A stretch of 64,000 bases of DNA from Mucidula mucida (Eukaryota > Basidiomycota > Agaricomycetes > Agaricales > Physalacriaceae), in NCBI GenBank assembly GCA_015501055.1, contig JADNYV010000069.1:105832-169831 (forward strand), in the 5' to 3' direction. Both the position numbers and the translations under genes were made by a program. The notes beneath the pieces are model-generated. The model worked only from the letters and a program-made list of their open reading frames with translations. It was not told the DNA's origin and ran no database searches. The first letter of the stretch is position 1; each line of letters opens with the position of its first letter. Shown here piece by piece: positions 22,497-32,346 of this stretch.

Positions 22497-22732
22497 GGTG
22501 CCAGTGGCCCGCAGTGAGAAGTTGTCGTCGACGCAGGCGGTTAACCCTGTCACCTCGTTGTCGTGGGAGGTTACGAGGAGGCTGATGCTTATGTAAAGGC
22601 TCCCCACATCCCAGCTGAGGCGACCAAGAAGCGCTTGAGGCATTGAATTTGAACCTACTCGTGTGACTTTCTGACAAACAGCTCTATTCTGCCGTCGGCA
22701 TCTACCTTGGCGCTTAACCACGACCTGGCTTA

Positions 22733-24067
22733 ATGGATACATCCATAATCCCCGCAGAACTATGGGACGCCATCTTCTCAGAATGCAAGAACAGTCCCCT
22801 ATGCCTCTCCCAGATCTGCTCCCATCTCCGAAAAACGGTGCATGCTAACTGCAAGCTCTGGTCCGTCATAAAGATCAACATCTATAAACGGGGGCTCTGG
22901 GGCGGTCCGCGCGACGACTGCGTCTACGTGAGGCGAGCACAACCAAACATGATCGCCCGGTATATCCGCCTTTCCGGGACGCATCCGATTACTATTATGC
23001 TCACCGCATCAGGGCTCATGAGCAACCAATACAGCCTACAAGCGTTCGAGCTGGCGGAGGAGTCGCCGGTATTGCCCCTCGTGCGAGCTGCCTTAGGCCG
23101 CTGCTGCGAATTCAAGATTGAGGCCCTCGCAGGGGACGCATTCACTAATGCAATGTCCCACTTGCTGCGTGGTGTGACACTTCCCATGTTGCGGGACGTG
23201 TCTTTTTACGGGTCGGGGTGGAATGGCTCGTCTGTGCTCGAGCTTCTCCTCAACGGCGCGGCCGACATTCAACGAATATATTTTTCCGGATCTATCTTCA
23301 AGATCCCCATTGCCTACCTCGAATGGGCGCACTCTATCGACGAGGCTCAACTTGGCCACTGTTGGCCCCCGTCGCCTGGTCATAGTATATCGGACCAATT
23401 TCCCAACATCTCGAATCTTGCCATTGTTGCAGGCACGACGTTCGACCGCAGACTCCAAAATCATTTTGGTCTCCGCATAGCGCTAGCCGGGTTGCCCCAA
23501 CTCACGTCGTTGTCCCTTTACATGAACTACGTTTCTCAAAAACACGTGTTGGAGGCAATGAAACTTGCGGACGTGGACATTCCTACCCTCGAGGACCTCA
23601 GCATCGTTTATATCGATCCCGCGGTCCAGTACCCTGTTGACATATCGGTGTTCGTCCACCTCATCCACCGTGCGTCTCTTACGACGCTGCGCCTCCTGGG
23701 CATCCCCATGCGCAGCGCTGGTTTCCTCGACCTTCTCCAACCCATCCAACCCACCCTCCGTGTTCTAATCATTTCCGAACCAATCGCCACGATAATCCCA
23801 TATTGTGCTCTCTCCCCCGCATTCTTCGATCAGATGCATGACAAGTCCTTCTTGCCGAAGTTGACCTCCCTCCACCTGGTGTGGAATCACATTGTATACG
23901 AAATATCTGTCGTTGACATGCTTGAGCAGAGAGCTTTCGGCGCGGTTTCTGTGGGTCACGGAGTGCCGTTTGAGGGTATGGAAGAAGACGTGAAGAGGAG
24001 GGTATTACAATTGAATATCGCGTACCCACCTATCCTCAAGGTGCTCTACGGACCGGAGATATCATGA
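22733..24067 (+). CDS. F-box protein with LRR-like C-terminus, paralogue 1
   Basis: Intronless 444-residue protein. The N-terminal F-box has the PAELWDAIFSEC core and continues LCLSQICSHLRKTVHANCKL. F-box proteins are substrate receptors of SCF (Skp1-Cullin-F-box) ubiquitin ligases. The remainder is leucine-rich with repeats around LPMLRDVSFYGSGW, LPQLTSLSLYMNYV, IPTLEDLSIVYIDP and LTTLRLLGIPMRSA, likely the substrate-binding solenoid. It ends VPFEGMEEDVKRRVLQLN then IAYPPI. It is very similar along its length to 28469-29806. It lies between the two divergently and co-oriented TDP1 genes, only 146 bp upstream of the second. The coding frame is intact. Confidence 0.88.
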   Translation: MDTSIIPAELWDAIFSECKNSPLCLSQICSHLRKTVHANCKLWSVIKINIYKRGLWGGPRDDCVYVRRAQPNMIARYIRLSGTHPITIMLTASGLMSNQYSLQAFELAEESPVLPLVRAALGRCCEFKIEALAGDAFTNAMSHLLRGVTLPMLRDVSFYGSGWNGSSVLELLLNGAADIQRIYFSGSIFKIPIAYLEWAHSIDEAQLGHCWPPSPGHSISDQFPNISNLAIVAGTTFDRRLQNHFGLRIALAGLPQLTSLSLYMNYVSQKHVLEAMKLADVDIPTLEDLSIVYIDPAVQYPVDISVFVHLIHRASLTTLRLLGIPMRSAGFLDLLQPIQPTLRVLIISEPIATIIPYCALSPAFFDQMHDKSFLPKLTSLHLVWNHIVYEISVVDMLEQRAFGAVSVGHGVPFEGMEEDVKRRVLQLNIAYPPILKVLYGPEIS

Positions 24068-24212
24068 CTTACTTTACCATCAGAACTACATACACCGAAA
24101 ACTTGTTTAAGCCATCTCAGGTGTACTTACATACACACACAACCAATATGCCAAGGTCATTTTGAGTACTTTCATTTGCGCAGAGGTCGTTTACGTAAGG
24201 TCCCGCCTCTTG

Positions 24213-26468
24213 ATGTCCAACCACGACCACGACGCGTACATCGACGACGACGATGAGCTGGCAAGGTTAGTAGCATTCCGACGACGGCGATGTATGCGTT
24301 CTCACTATCCGATAGGGCAATTGCCATGAGCCTGGCAACGCAGTCGCGCCCTCACGCTGCACCCGCCGTGCTGGTCGACGCGTCCACGGTCAGCGACAGC
24401 GAGCACGACGAGCTAGAACGGTCAGGCAGCCTACTGCGATGATTGTGGCCTCTAACGGCTCTCATAGGGCAATAGCACTGAGCCTCCAAGGCAAGGCGCA
24501 TCTTCCCCGCAAACGCACTGCCGACGTGATTGTCATTAGCGACGACGACGAGCCACCGACGGCATCCCGCTCCAAAGCCCTACCGACGTCCACAAACCTC
24601 GCTGGTTTCCTGGCTGACAGGGCGCAGTTGGAAAAGGAACGTCTTGGGCGCCAACGTACCAGGAATCGCGAACAGGAATGCCGGCAACGCGCCAGAAAGT
24701 ATCGGCGCACTGCCGGTCTGAATGATGATGATGCCGATAGCGATGGCGAAGTGCACAGCAGGCCTCAGCCCACGGTGACCCTCAAAAGTACTGCTCCCCC
24801 TTCGACTCAAGAGGACCTCTTCTTTGACGGCGAACTCCGCCCAACTATTGTCCATACTTCCCATCCGCGTAAAGATCGAAAGAAAGTGTTTACAATGCCA
24901 CAAGTCTTGGGCAAGGTGCGATTTACGACGCGTCTTATTTCGTTTGACTGATGCCCTTTCAGAAATCGGATATCTCTTTCGCTATACTCTCTTCCTTTGT
25001 TAGCGAGATGAGTTGGATACGTGGTCATTTCGATTCCTCCACCCCTGTCGTATTCGTCACTCATGGCGAGAATGACACGACACAAAACACAACTCACCGC
25101 ATCTGCGCAAATTGGATCGGGATTACACCCAAGCTCGGACATATGGGTTGTTTTCATATGAAGTTCATGCTGGTACGCATCTTTACGGTTAGAGATCCAC
25201 CCTCACGTCGAATAGATCTTCTATAAAACTGGGCGTTTGCGCGTTGTGGTATCAACCGCTAACCTCATTCCGGAGGACTATGGGCAAATGGAAAACGTGA
25301 GTTTGTTATGCAAGGAATCTTTTTTTTCGACTGAGCGTCTACAGCTGGTCTGGCTACAAGACGTACCACCACGACCGACCGCGATAGACCACGATCCAAA
25401 GAACGCCGCAAAACTTGACGACTTTCCAAGTGTTCTGCAACGTACCTTACATGCCATTGGCGTCAAGGACGTGTTGGACAACTTGCGCGGGACGCTACCC
25501 ATCACTGCCATCGAGGATCTGCGTTGCCGATGGGACTGGTCAAACGTCAAAGTCCAACTTGTACCATCGATAGCAGGAAAGCACACAGGTACGCGCCTAT
25601 ATATACCGTCTTCATTTTCATGTTTCTCACCTTCCTTAGGTTTAAACACTTTTAATGCCTTCGGCCACACGCGTCTCATGAAAGCGGTCCGGAATCTGGG
25701 GATGACGAGGAAACCCGGTACGCTGGTGCTGGAATGTCTGGTGGGTATACTGACTCTACTTGTAACCCCGACTGATAACCTCTACTCTAGAGCTCATCCC
25801 TCGGTAGTTATGGCACGGCCTGGCTAAACGAAATTTACAACTCTGCCCTCGGACAATCGACTTCGGACTATCTTAATGTCAAGGGCGCGCGCAGCAAGCG
25901 ACCGATGGCGGGGTCTATCGACGTTGTCTTTCCCACCAAAGCAACCGTCATGGGTAGTACGCTTGGTCCCGCCGGTGCAGCGACGATCTGCTGTCAGCGG
26001 AAGCAGTGGGAGGGTTTCAAGACACTAATCAGTCCGAACGGGAAATTTCAATTGCGCGACTCAAGGAGTCAAGGTGGTAACAACCTTATGCATAGCAAGG
26101 TGAGCTCCCAGTTTGGCTAGTGGTATGCTCATTCTGACAATGTTGTATAGATGATCCTGGGCCTTTTTCAAGAACAAGGAGACGGCGCGCCCATCGGATG
26201 GGCGTACATGGGTTCGCACAATTTCACCGCGAGCGCGTGGGGGCGAGTGTCAGGGAAAAACGCGTCTGATGCGGCTATTACTGTACGTGGATTGCATTCT
26301 TGCTTTTGTTTCCTTCCCTGATGACTTGCAATGTAGATTAGTAATTTTGAGATCGGTATCGTGTTCCCAATACAGACAAAGGTTGAGCTGGAGAAGGTGG
26401 CGTATTGGGAACGGCCGGCGAGGAGGTATGGGGTGGGCGATGAGGCGTGGATAGGAAGGGAGGGGTAG
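24213..26468 (+). CDS. UIM-containing tyrosyl-DNA phosphodiesterase (TDP1 family), paralogue 2
   Basis: Full-length member. Two ubiquitin-interacting motifs are formed across splice junctions: DDELARAIAMSLAT and HDELERAIALSLQG fit the acidic-x-x-Leu-x-x-Ala-x-x-Leu/Met-Ser-Leu consensus. A basic/acidic linker follows (RKRTADVIVISDDDEP, then a charged RQRTRNREQECRQRARK helix). Catalytic core: CFHMKFMLIFYKTGRLRVV (HxK motif 1, TANLIPEDY after it) and NNLMHSKMILGLF ... WAYMGSHNFTASAWG (motif 2). It ends WERPARRYGVGDEAWIGREG. About nine GT-AG introns (for example 24266-24315 region, 25175-25222 region) all keep frame. Start ATG 24213 (MSNHDHDAYIDDDD). UIMs imply recruitment to ubiquitylated chromatin; that role is inference. 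Confidence 0.9.
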
Positions 26469-26727
26469 TGTGGCGGCCTTGGACTCAGACTGTGTTATTT
26501 GCTTTGCTGTCGCTCTGTGTAGTATAGATTCTTGTACTCTTATCTCCATGCTTTCCCAAACTAATGCTCAATACTAATCGTAGCAAGATAGTGTGCATAT
26601 TGTTCTACCTTGAACATCGGACACAGACTCGGAGTCAATGTGGTAGTCGGACGAAGGCCCCATGAGATGGGCATATGTATATACATTCGCACCATTTCAT
26701 CACGAGCTCACACAACAGGGGAACCAC

Positions 26728-27089
26728 ATTTCCTCAGCAGAGGAAATAGCTGAGGAAAGTGTTCGAGGATATCAGGTTTCCTCAGTAGCTTCCCATGCCG
26801 AGGAAACCCAATTTCCTTGAATGGGGAAGATACTCAGGAAAATAGTTTTCCTTAAAAACTCTTTCAGCGAGTTCCTTTGTGTGTTCCTGGGCGCCGGCTG
26901 AGGAAGTTACCCGGGAAAGGAAACAAACCGGGGAAAGCACAAGGAACTGGATGAGGAAGATACTGAGGAAACAGTTTTCCTCAATATCTTCCCCGTTCAA
27001 GGAAATTGGGTTTCCTCGGCGTGGGAAGCTACCGAGGAAACCTGATGTCCTCGAACGCTTTCCTCAGCTATTTCCTCCGCTGAGGAAAT
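26728..27089. mobile_element. Foldback MITE with TTCCTCAG-type internal repeats
   Basis: 362-bp element. About 125-bp terminal inverted repeats with more than 85% identity by eye start ATTTCCTCAGC and end in the complement. The arms contain many repeats of TTTCCTCAG or its complement CTGAGGAAA, so the whole element can fold on itself at several registers. No open frame of note. It is inserted within the TDP1 relic; no clear target duplication was found. Confidence 0.82.
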
Positions 27090-27225
27090 TTGCTTCGCCA
27101 CTTGTGTCATGGGGGAGAGCTTTGAGGCGCGATGCATTCAGATTGTGCATGTATGGGGTTTCGTTCGCTTTCATTTATGCTGATTATTGCGTGTCGTATC
27201 ACTATATGAGATCGGCATCGTGTTC

Positions 27226-28025
27226 AGAAACCAGATAGCCCAACTTAGGTGTTTCCGGATTGGAATCACCAGAGCACCTAAGTGCAGTAGATATGTGTAG
27301 GTGACAAAACAAGTTGTGGTCAAATACTTACACTGAGTGGCACCCAAGTGCAACCACGAGGTGTTAGGTCACCTAAGTGTCGGACAAGTGTCACCGTGTA
27401 CGGTAACGGTTGTGCGCTATACGTACATCACCATGCGTGATACCTAGGTGTTGCACCCAAGTCCCACCTAAGTGTGCTTTGAGTGGCTGATCGTTATGTT
27501 GACTATTGGGCAGCTAATAGAGTTCAGTCATATATAGACGTATCCGCCTTGGCGCCGCTTCACCGTTCCTCCGAGCTGCCGCGCCAACACGACAGAACTA
27601 CTGAGCAAGGACATGTTGGTTAAAGGACAAGAGACAGCCTCGTCACGTGAGGGTTACTCGATGGACTTACAATGGACCGCGCGGCGGTAAACGAATGCGA
27701 CGACAAGAGGACGCGGTGGTGCCGCTCGGAAGACCTCCATGTCAACTCTCAACGACTGGTGCGAACGCTATAGTGCCACTTGGTCTGAACATTTAAGAGA
27801 GCATCTAGGTGCCCATCATAAGTGCCGAGGTACTTGCTAGCACAGTCAGGTCCAGCTGCCACCTAGTGCAGCACTTACGTGTCGTACGTAGGGGCTATCA
27901 CACCTATGATACATGTTGTGAAGAACTTTTGACGACAAGTTTCATTTCTACCTACGCATGTCTACACCTAGGTGCTCTGGTGATTCCAATCCGGAAACAC
28001 CTAGGTTGGGCCATCTGGGTTCATT
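27226..28025. mobile_element. Second MITE with long inverted ends
   Basis: Approximately 800 bp. Ends match for about 60 bp at high identity (left CTTAGGTGTTTCCGGATTGG from 27244; complement near 27987-28010) and more weakly for another 50 bp. The interior repeats CACCTAAGTG / CACCTAGGTG units. Flanks are TCGTGTTC (27218-27225) and TCGTGATT (28026-28033 approximately), a possible decayed 8-bp target duplication of hAT type. It is inserted into the TDP1 relic, which resumes on the far side. Confidence 0.78.
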
Positions 28026-28468
28026 CGTGATTACGATACAGTCGGAGGCTGAGCTGCAGTCTAATATGACGCCTTAAAACGGCTGACGAGCATGGCGCAG
28101 AACTGGTAGTGTGGCGCTTGTCAGTGGATTGGAGTTTACCTTGTTACCATGTTATCTGCTCTCCTGCATCATTGGTCCTCTTCATTTGCGGGAATGTTCT
28201 CTCATTTGTAGGATGTCAGAGTCTGTGTTCGCACAACGGTGGCTGTTGCAGTGCTAAGACTGTTACGCATGCGCGAGTCCCAACATCGCGGGAGAGGCGG
28301 AGGCGAACATTGATGGAAGGAACGTAGACTTGGTATTCTCGTTTGGATGCAGAAAAGGAAAGTAGTCAGATGGAGTAGGTATGATATATACATATCAACA
28401 TGTAATGACACCTTCACGAGACTCGGCTTGAACAAGGTTTTGGTATATGTACTTCTCAGGCGAAGATT

Positions 28469-29806
28469 TCATGGTCTCTCCGATCCGTAGGGCACCCTAA
28501 GAAGAGGTGGGTACGTGATATTCAATTGTGATACCCGCCTCTTCACCTCTTCTTCCATACCCTCAAACGGTACCCCGCGTCCCACAGAAACCGCGCCGAA
28601 AGCTCTCTGCTCAAGCATATCAACGACACATTTTTCGTCTACAACGTGATTCCACACCAAGTGGAGAGAGGTCAAGTTGGGCAAGAAGGACTTGTCATGC
28701 ATCTGATAGAAGAAGGCGGGAGAGAGGGGACAGTATGGGTCTATCGTGGCGATCGGTTCGGAGATGATCAGGACACGGAGCGTGGATTGGACGGGTTGGA
28801 GAAGGTTGAGAAGACCAGCGCTACGGATTGGGATACCCAGGAGTCGCAGTGTCTTCAGAGACGCGCGATGAATGAGGTGTACGAACACTGATTCAGCAAC
28901 AGGGTAATGGACCCCGGGATCGATATAAACGATGCTGAGTTCTTCGAGTGTAGGGATGGCTACATCTGCAAGTTTCAGAGCCTCCAACACTTGCTGACGA
29001 GAATCGTAGTTCATGAAAACGGAGAACGACGTGAGGAGACGAAGGGCGCTCAGCACTTTGCGGAGACCAATATGATCTTGGAGTCTGCAGTCGAACATCG
29101 TTTCTGCACCAATGGAAAGATTCGAGATGTTGGGAAATTGGGCCGAGATACTATCTCCAGGCCACCTGGGCCAATCTTGACCAAGTTTGAACTCGTGAAT
29201 AGTGTGTGCCCAATCGAAGTGGGCTAGATGGAGATCGAGGACATCTCCAGAAACGTAGATTCGTCGGATATTGCGCGCGCCAGTGAAGAGAAGCTCGAGC
29301 GCACCCCCGCCGTACCACCCCGACCCATACAAGGACACGTCCCGCAACACTGGAAGCGCGATACCGCGCACCAAGTTGGAAAGCGTGTCATTAAATGTCT
29401 TTGCCGCCGTTGCCTCCATCTTGAATTCGCGGCAGCGGCCCAGGCCACATCTCATGAGGGGAAATACAGACGACTGCTCCGTCAGCTCAAACGCGTCTGG
29501 CGGATAATCAGTGCTTATGACCCCAGAGTCAAAAATGAGGGTAATAGGATGCGTCCGGGTCAGGCGAAGAGACTGGGTGATGCGGTCTGCCTGGACGCAG
29601 GAGATGTAACTGCAGTTGTCGAGGGGGTCGAAATCGCCCCGAAGCCCCCGTTTATAGAGCTTTATCCTGATAACGGACCAGAGTTTACAGTTGGCATGCA
29701 CCGTTTTTCGGAGATGGGAGCAGATCTGGGAGAGGCATAGGGGAGTGTTCCCGCAATCTGAGAAGATGGCGTCCCATAGTTCTGCGGGCAGTATGGACGG
29801 ATCCAT
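28469..29806 (-). CDS. F-box protein with LRR-like C-terminus, paralogue 2
   Basis: Intronless 445-residue paralogue of 22733-24067. It has the same F-box (PAELWDAIFSDCGNTPLCL, ICSHLRKTVHANCKL) and the same leucine-rich segments (LPVLRDVSLYGSGW, LRLLTSFSVFMNYD, IPTLEELSIVYIDP, LKTLRLLGIPIRSA). It ends VPFEGMEEEVKRRVSQLN then ITYPPLLRVPYGSERP. The frame is uninterrupted, so it is presumed functional as an SCF substrate receptor. Its 3' flank, near 28400-28468, also resembles the flank of the relic at 12430. The orientation is opposite to paralogue 1, and the TDP1 relic lies immediately 3' of it. Confidence 0.88.
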   Translation of the reverse strand: MDPSILPAELWDAIFSDCGNTPLCLSQICSHLRKTVHANCKLWSVIRIKLYKRGLRGDFDPLDNCSYISCVQADRITQSLRLTRTHPITLIFDSGVISTDYPPDAFELTEQSSVFPLMRCGLGRCREFKMEATAAKTFNDTLSNLVRGIALPVLRDVSLYGSGWYGGGALELLFTGARNIRRIYVSGDVLDLHLAHFDWAHTIHEFKLGQDWPRWPGDSISAQFPNISNLSIGAETMFDCRLQDHIGLRKVLSALRLLTSFSVFMNYDSRQQVLEALKLADVAIPTLEELSIVYIDPGVHYPVAESVFVHLIHRASLKTLRLLGIPIRSAGLLNLLQPVQSTLRVLIISEPIATIDPYCPLSPAFFYQMHDKSFLPNLTSLHLVWNHVVDEKCVVDMLEQRAFGAVSVGRGVPFEGMEEEVKRRVSQLNITYPPLLRVPYGSERP

Positions 29807-30285
29807 TGATCAAGGTCGTGGTCGTTGACGGTAAGCTAGATCATAGATGCCGACGGCGGACTAGTTGTTTGTCAGAAGTTCACACGGTGCTTTGCCAGTC
29901 AACGCCATTCAATTCTGGATTTCATGTCAGCCTGCAGTGGCACTTCGTCAGGAAATTCATTCATTCACTCCGTTTTTACCCAACTTTCTGCCATACCAGA
30001 AGACTTTCTTTCACGCCACGAAGACGCGAACGATATAGGTTGTGTGTACGTTAATTTAGGGAAGAGCACTCCCGATTCAGTCGTAATTAGGTGTATCAGA
30101 TATAGTAGTACACAATGTAGTGAGTGTCCAAGGAAGTAAAGGTAATAAGTAAACGAGCGATACCGAGTAGACAGAATAAAATACATGATCACTTTTCCTA
30201 GGCAACGAATTGTCCATGGCTGGTAGCCACCTGTTTCCGTTGAGCCAGCTCCAAACGCACCCCACTCATCCGCACGGCGCTCCGC
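29807..30285. other. Intergenic, no supported gene
   Basis: Promoter side of F-box paralogue 2 and 3' flank of the RTA1-like gene; only short open frames. Confidence 0.5.
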
Positions 30286-31444
30286 TCACACTCGGTAACG
30301 ACTAGCATTAGAAGAGTGCTCGGAGGTGCTCTTCACCGCTCCCAACGATGGGGGGACCGACCCAGAGAGTTGCAGCCGGTCCAGGCGTTCAATGGGCCAG
30401 TACACGAGCCAATGCGCATTGGCCGCGGCAAGAACAACAGCGTCAAATGCGATTATGTAGTCTTCATATGAACCGAGGTTATTTACCGCCCAAAACGTAG
30501 ACAGAGATGCCAACTCACATTCGGTCGTGGAGAGTTTTCCGTTGCGTCCACCAGAGTACTGTATGATGCGGAACGCAGTGCGAATCTGCGGAGATTCAAG
30601 ATTAATGGGATTCAGTAGGACCGGATGTCATGGACTGACCATGATGTTCAAACTCGATCCAAGCATAAGCACGAACACCATCATGAGCGGGTTTTTGAAG
30701 CTCCACGAGAAGGCAGAGCAACGTCTCAGTACAAGGACTAGGCTCGAGATGACGATGAGTATGAATATTCCGTACGAGACTAAAAGAGCCGTCAGTCATT
30801 GCTTTAGAACGCGAAGAAGAGAAGAAAAGACAACTCACCGGCCTGTTCAATGACGCTCACGAGGAGTAAGGTGTTGTCCAAGTTCTTCATATTCTGTTTG
30901 TCCGAAGAAAGAAGTCCGCCAGCACCAGTCTACGAGTAACATGAGACACGACACAAGAAGAATCGCGACCTCAAATGCGTACCTGAATTAAAACCGCGAC
31001 AACAGCCGTGGCCAACAACGCTTTGACCGCCAACGTTGAAGGTACAAGCGTATACCGAGATCTCCGGAATAAGCCCTCGTTCGAGTCCATCGCCGTATCA
31101 ACGGTAGCGATGAGCTTTCCATACACCAAGTAGTTGAACGCCATGAACCCAGCCGCGGGCATAATCACCAACAGCTCAGCCGCGATGATAAGCATAGACG
31201 ACCTCTGGTTATTCCGGAGGATGATGCGTAGCACGAAGCCCGCCGCGGCGTGGATCTCGGCGAAGGGAAGCAAGAAGCCCCACCGGGTCTGCTTCGTGCG
31301 AAGCGCCCACACGAGGTGTCCGATAGCAAGAAGGGCGTAAAGAGCTGCCATGCTGGCATTGGCTGCGATACCGGGGACATAAGAGAGTTTGGAGTCGGCT
31401 TGGAGAACGACGTCGCGGATCTCGGGATGGTGGCTGAAGTCCAT
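30286..31444 (-). CDS. RTA1-like multi-pass membrane protein
   Basis: Member of the fungal RTA1/lipid-translocating exporter-like family (seven membrane segments; members such as RTA1 and RSB1 are linked to resistance to toxic compounds and sphingoid-base export). It starts MDFSHHPEIRDVVLQAD. Segments visible: ANASMAALYALLAIGHLVWA, WGFLLPFAEIHAAAGFVLRI, LIIAAELLVIMPAAGFMAFN, VKALLATAVVAVLIQTGAGG, SYGIFILIVISSLVLVLRR, NPLMMVFVLMLGSSLNIMIR and FDAVVLAAANAHWLVY. The motif IRTAFRIIQYSGG, with its E downstream, is characteristic. Introns at about 30941-30988 (GTACGC..GTAG), 30781-30838 and 30592-30644 keep frame. The final junction (GTGAGT near 30516 to AAG near 30470) is less certain. Confidence 0.85.
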
Positions 31445-32346
31445 GTCGGATGTCGTGAGTGAAAGGAAGATGCGTGGAATATGGAATCACTGTCCCTCGT
31501 TTCATTACTTTAAGCATACCATCGCGAAATGTGTTTAGGTCATCGGACAATGAACTGGAGGAACGCGTCCGGCGGGACATGAAGGAAGTAACATCCGCGT
31601 ATGATCGCTCGGACTCGCCTCTTTTTGTGGCGGTGCAGTGGGAAGAGCGAGTCCGACACGTGCTGTTGTTCTCAAGCGCGTTTCGAAGACCAGTATCGCG
31701 TAACGTTTATCGATTCAACGGACAAGGAGACCGTATCACGGGTGTGCCAGACGGAGTGTTAACTAGTTCAAGGCTCTGAGTTCGCGTTGCCACTATCGAG
31801 GCTCGGATGGAACGATTGCTTCTGCCTGAAGACAAATGCAACCAACGCGGGATTTGGCAGCGCGAGACCGAATTTCTGGAAGTGAACCATAGGGCCTAGT
31901 GCAGAAGTTTCTCATGATGAGTAAATTGGACTAGTTTTAAAATATGAGCAAAGACTTGGAAAAAATCAAAATGAGAATGTACTCTTCTTCGTTGAGTGGG
32001 CCGAGTTCACTGAAGTGAGGTAAGTGACGGGAATGTTTCCGTCGTTCGATTCCAGTCAATCCAGCCTGAGGTTGTTCTGTCCGTCGCCAGTCCATAGCAA
32101 TGCAAGGAAACGGAGATGCAGTCCAGACAGAGGTTGAGCCATGGTATTGTCGATGATTTCGAGGTCTAGTATGAAATAGTTTTGATTCTTGAGCTTGAGG
32201 TTGTGGTTTGGTTGTGGTTTAAGAAAGAGGTACGGATACCGGGCCGAAGCCCCGGAAGCGCGTCACGAAGCACGCCCACTCATCTGCCTCTTACCTTCGT
32301 GTTGCTTTCGCATCTTCCCGATAGTCTTACACTGAGGCACGTGAAG
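31445..32346. other. Intergenic, no supported gene
   Basis: Promoter side of the RTA1-like gene; open frames such as 31459-31779 have no recognisable domain. Confidence 0.45.

Larger units (their letters stand above)
26617..28110 (+). pseudogene. Third TDP1 copy: 3'-end relic split by two MITEs
   Basis: Fragments of the TDP1 3' end are recognisable at nucleotide level. They are GACACAGACTCGGAGTCAA near 26624, GGGCATATGTATATACATTC near 26667 (active-site motif 2 region), the last intron (GGGTTTCGTTCGCTTTCAT near 27159), AGATCGGCATCGTGTTC at 27209-27225, and ATACAGTCGGAGGCTGAGCT from 28037. They appear in the correct order but are interrupted by elements at 26728-27089 and 27226-28025. Coding capacity is lost. 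Confidence 0.78.

Noticed and set aside
26700..27100. CRISPR-like array of GAGGAAA repeats
   Set aside because: Eukaryotic context, irregular spacing, and the repeats are mirror-symmetric about the centre, which fits a foldback MITE.
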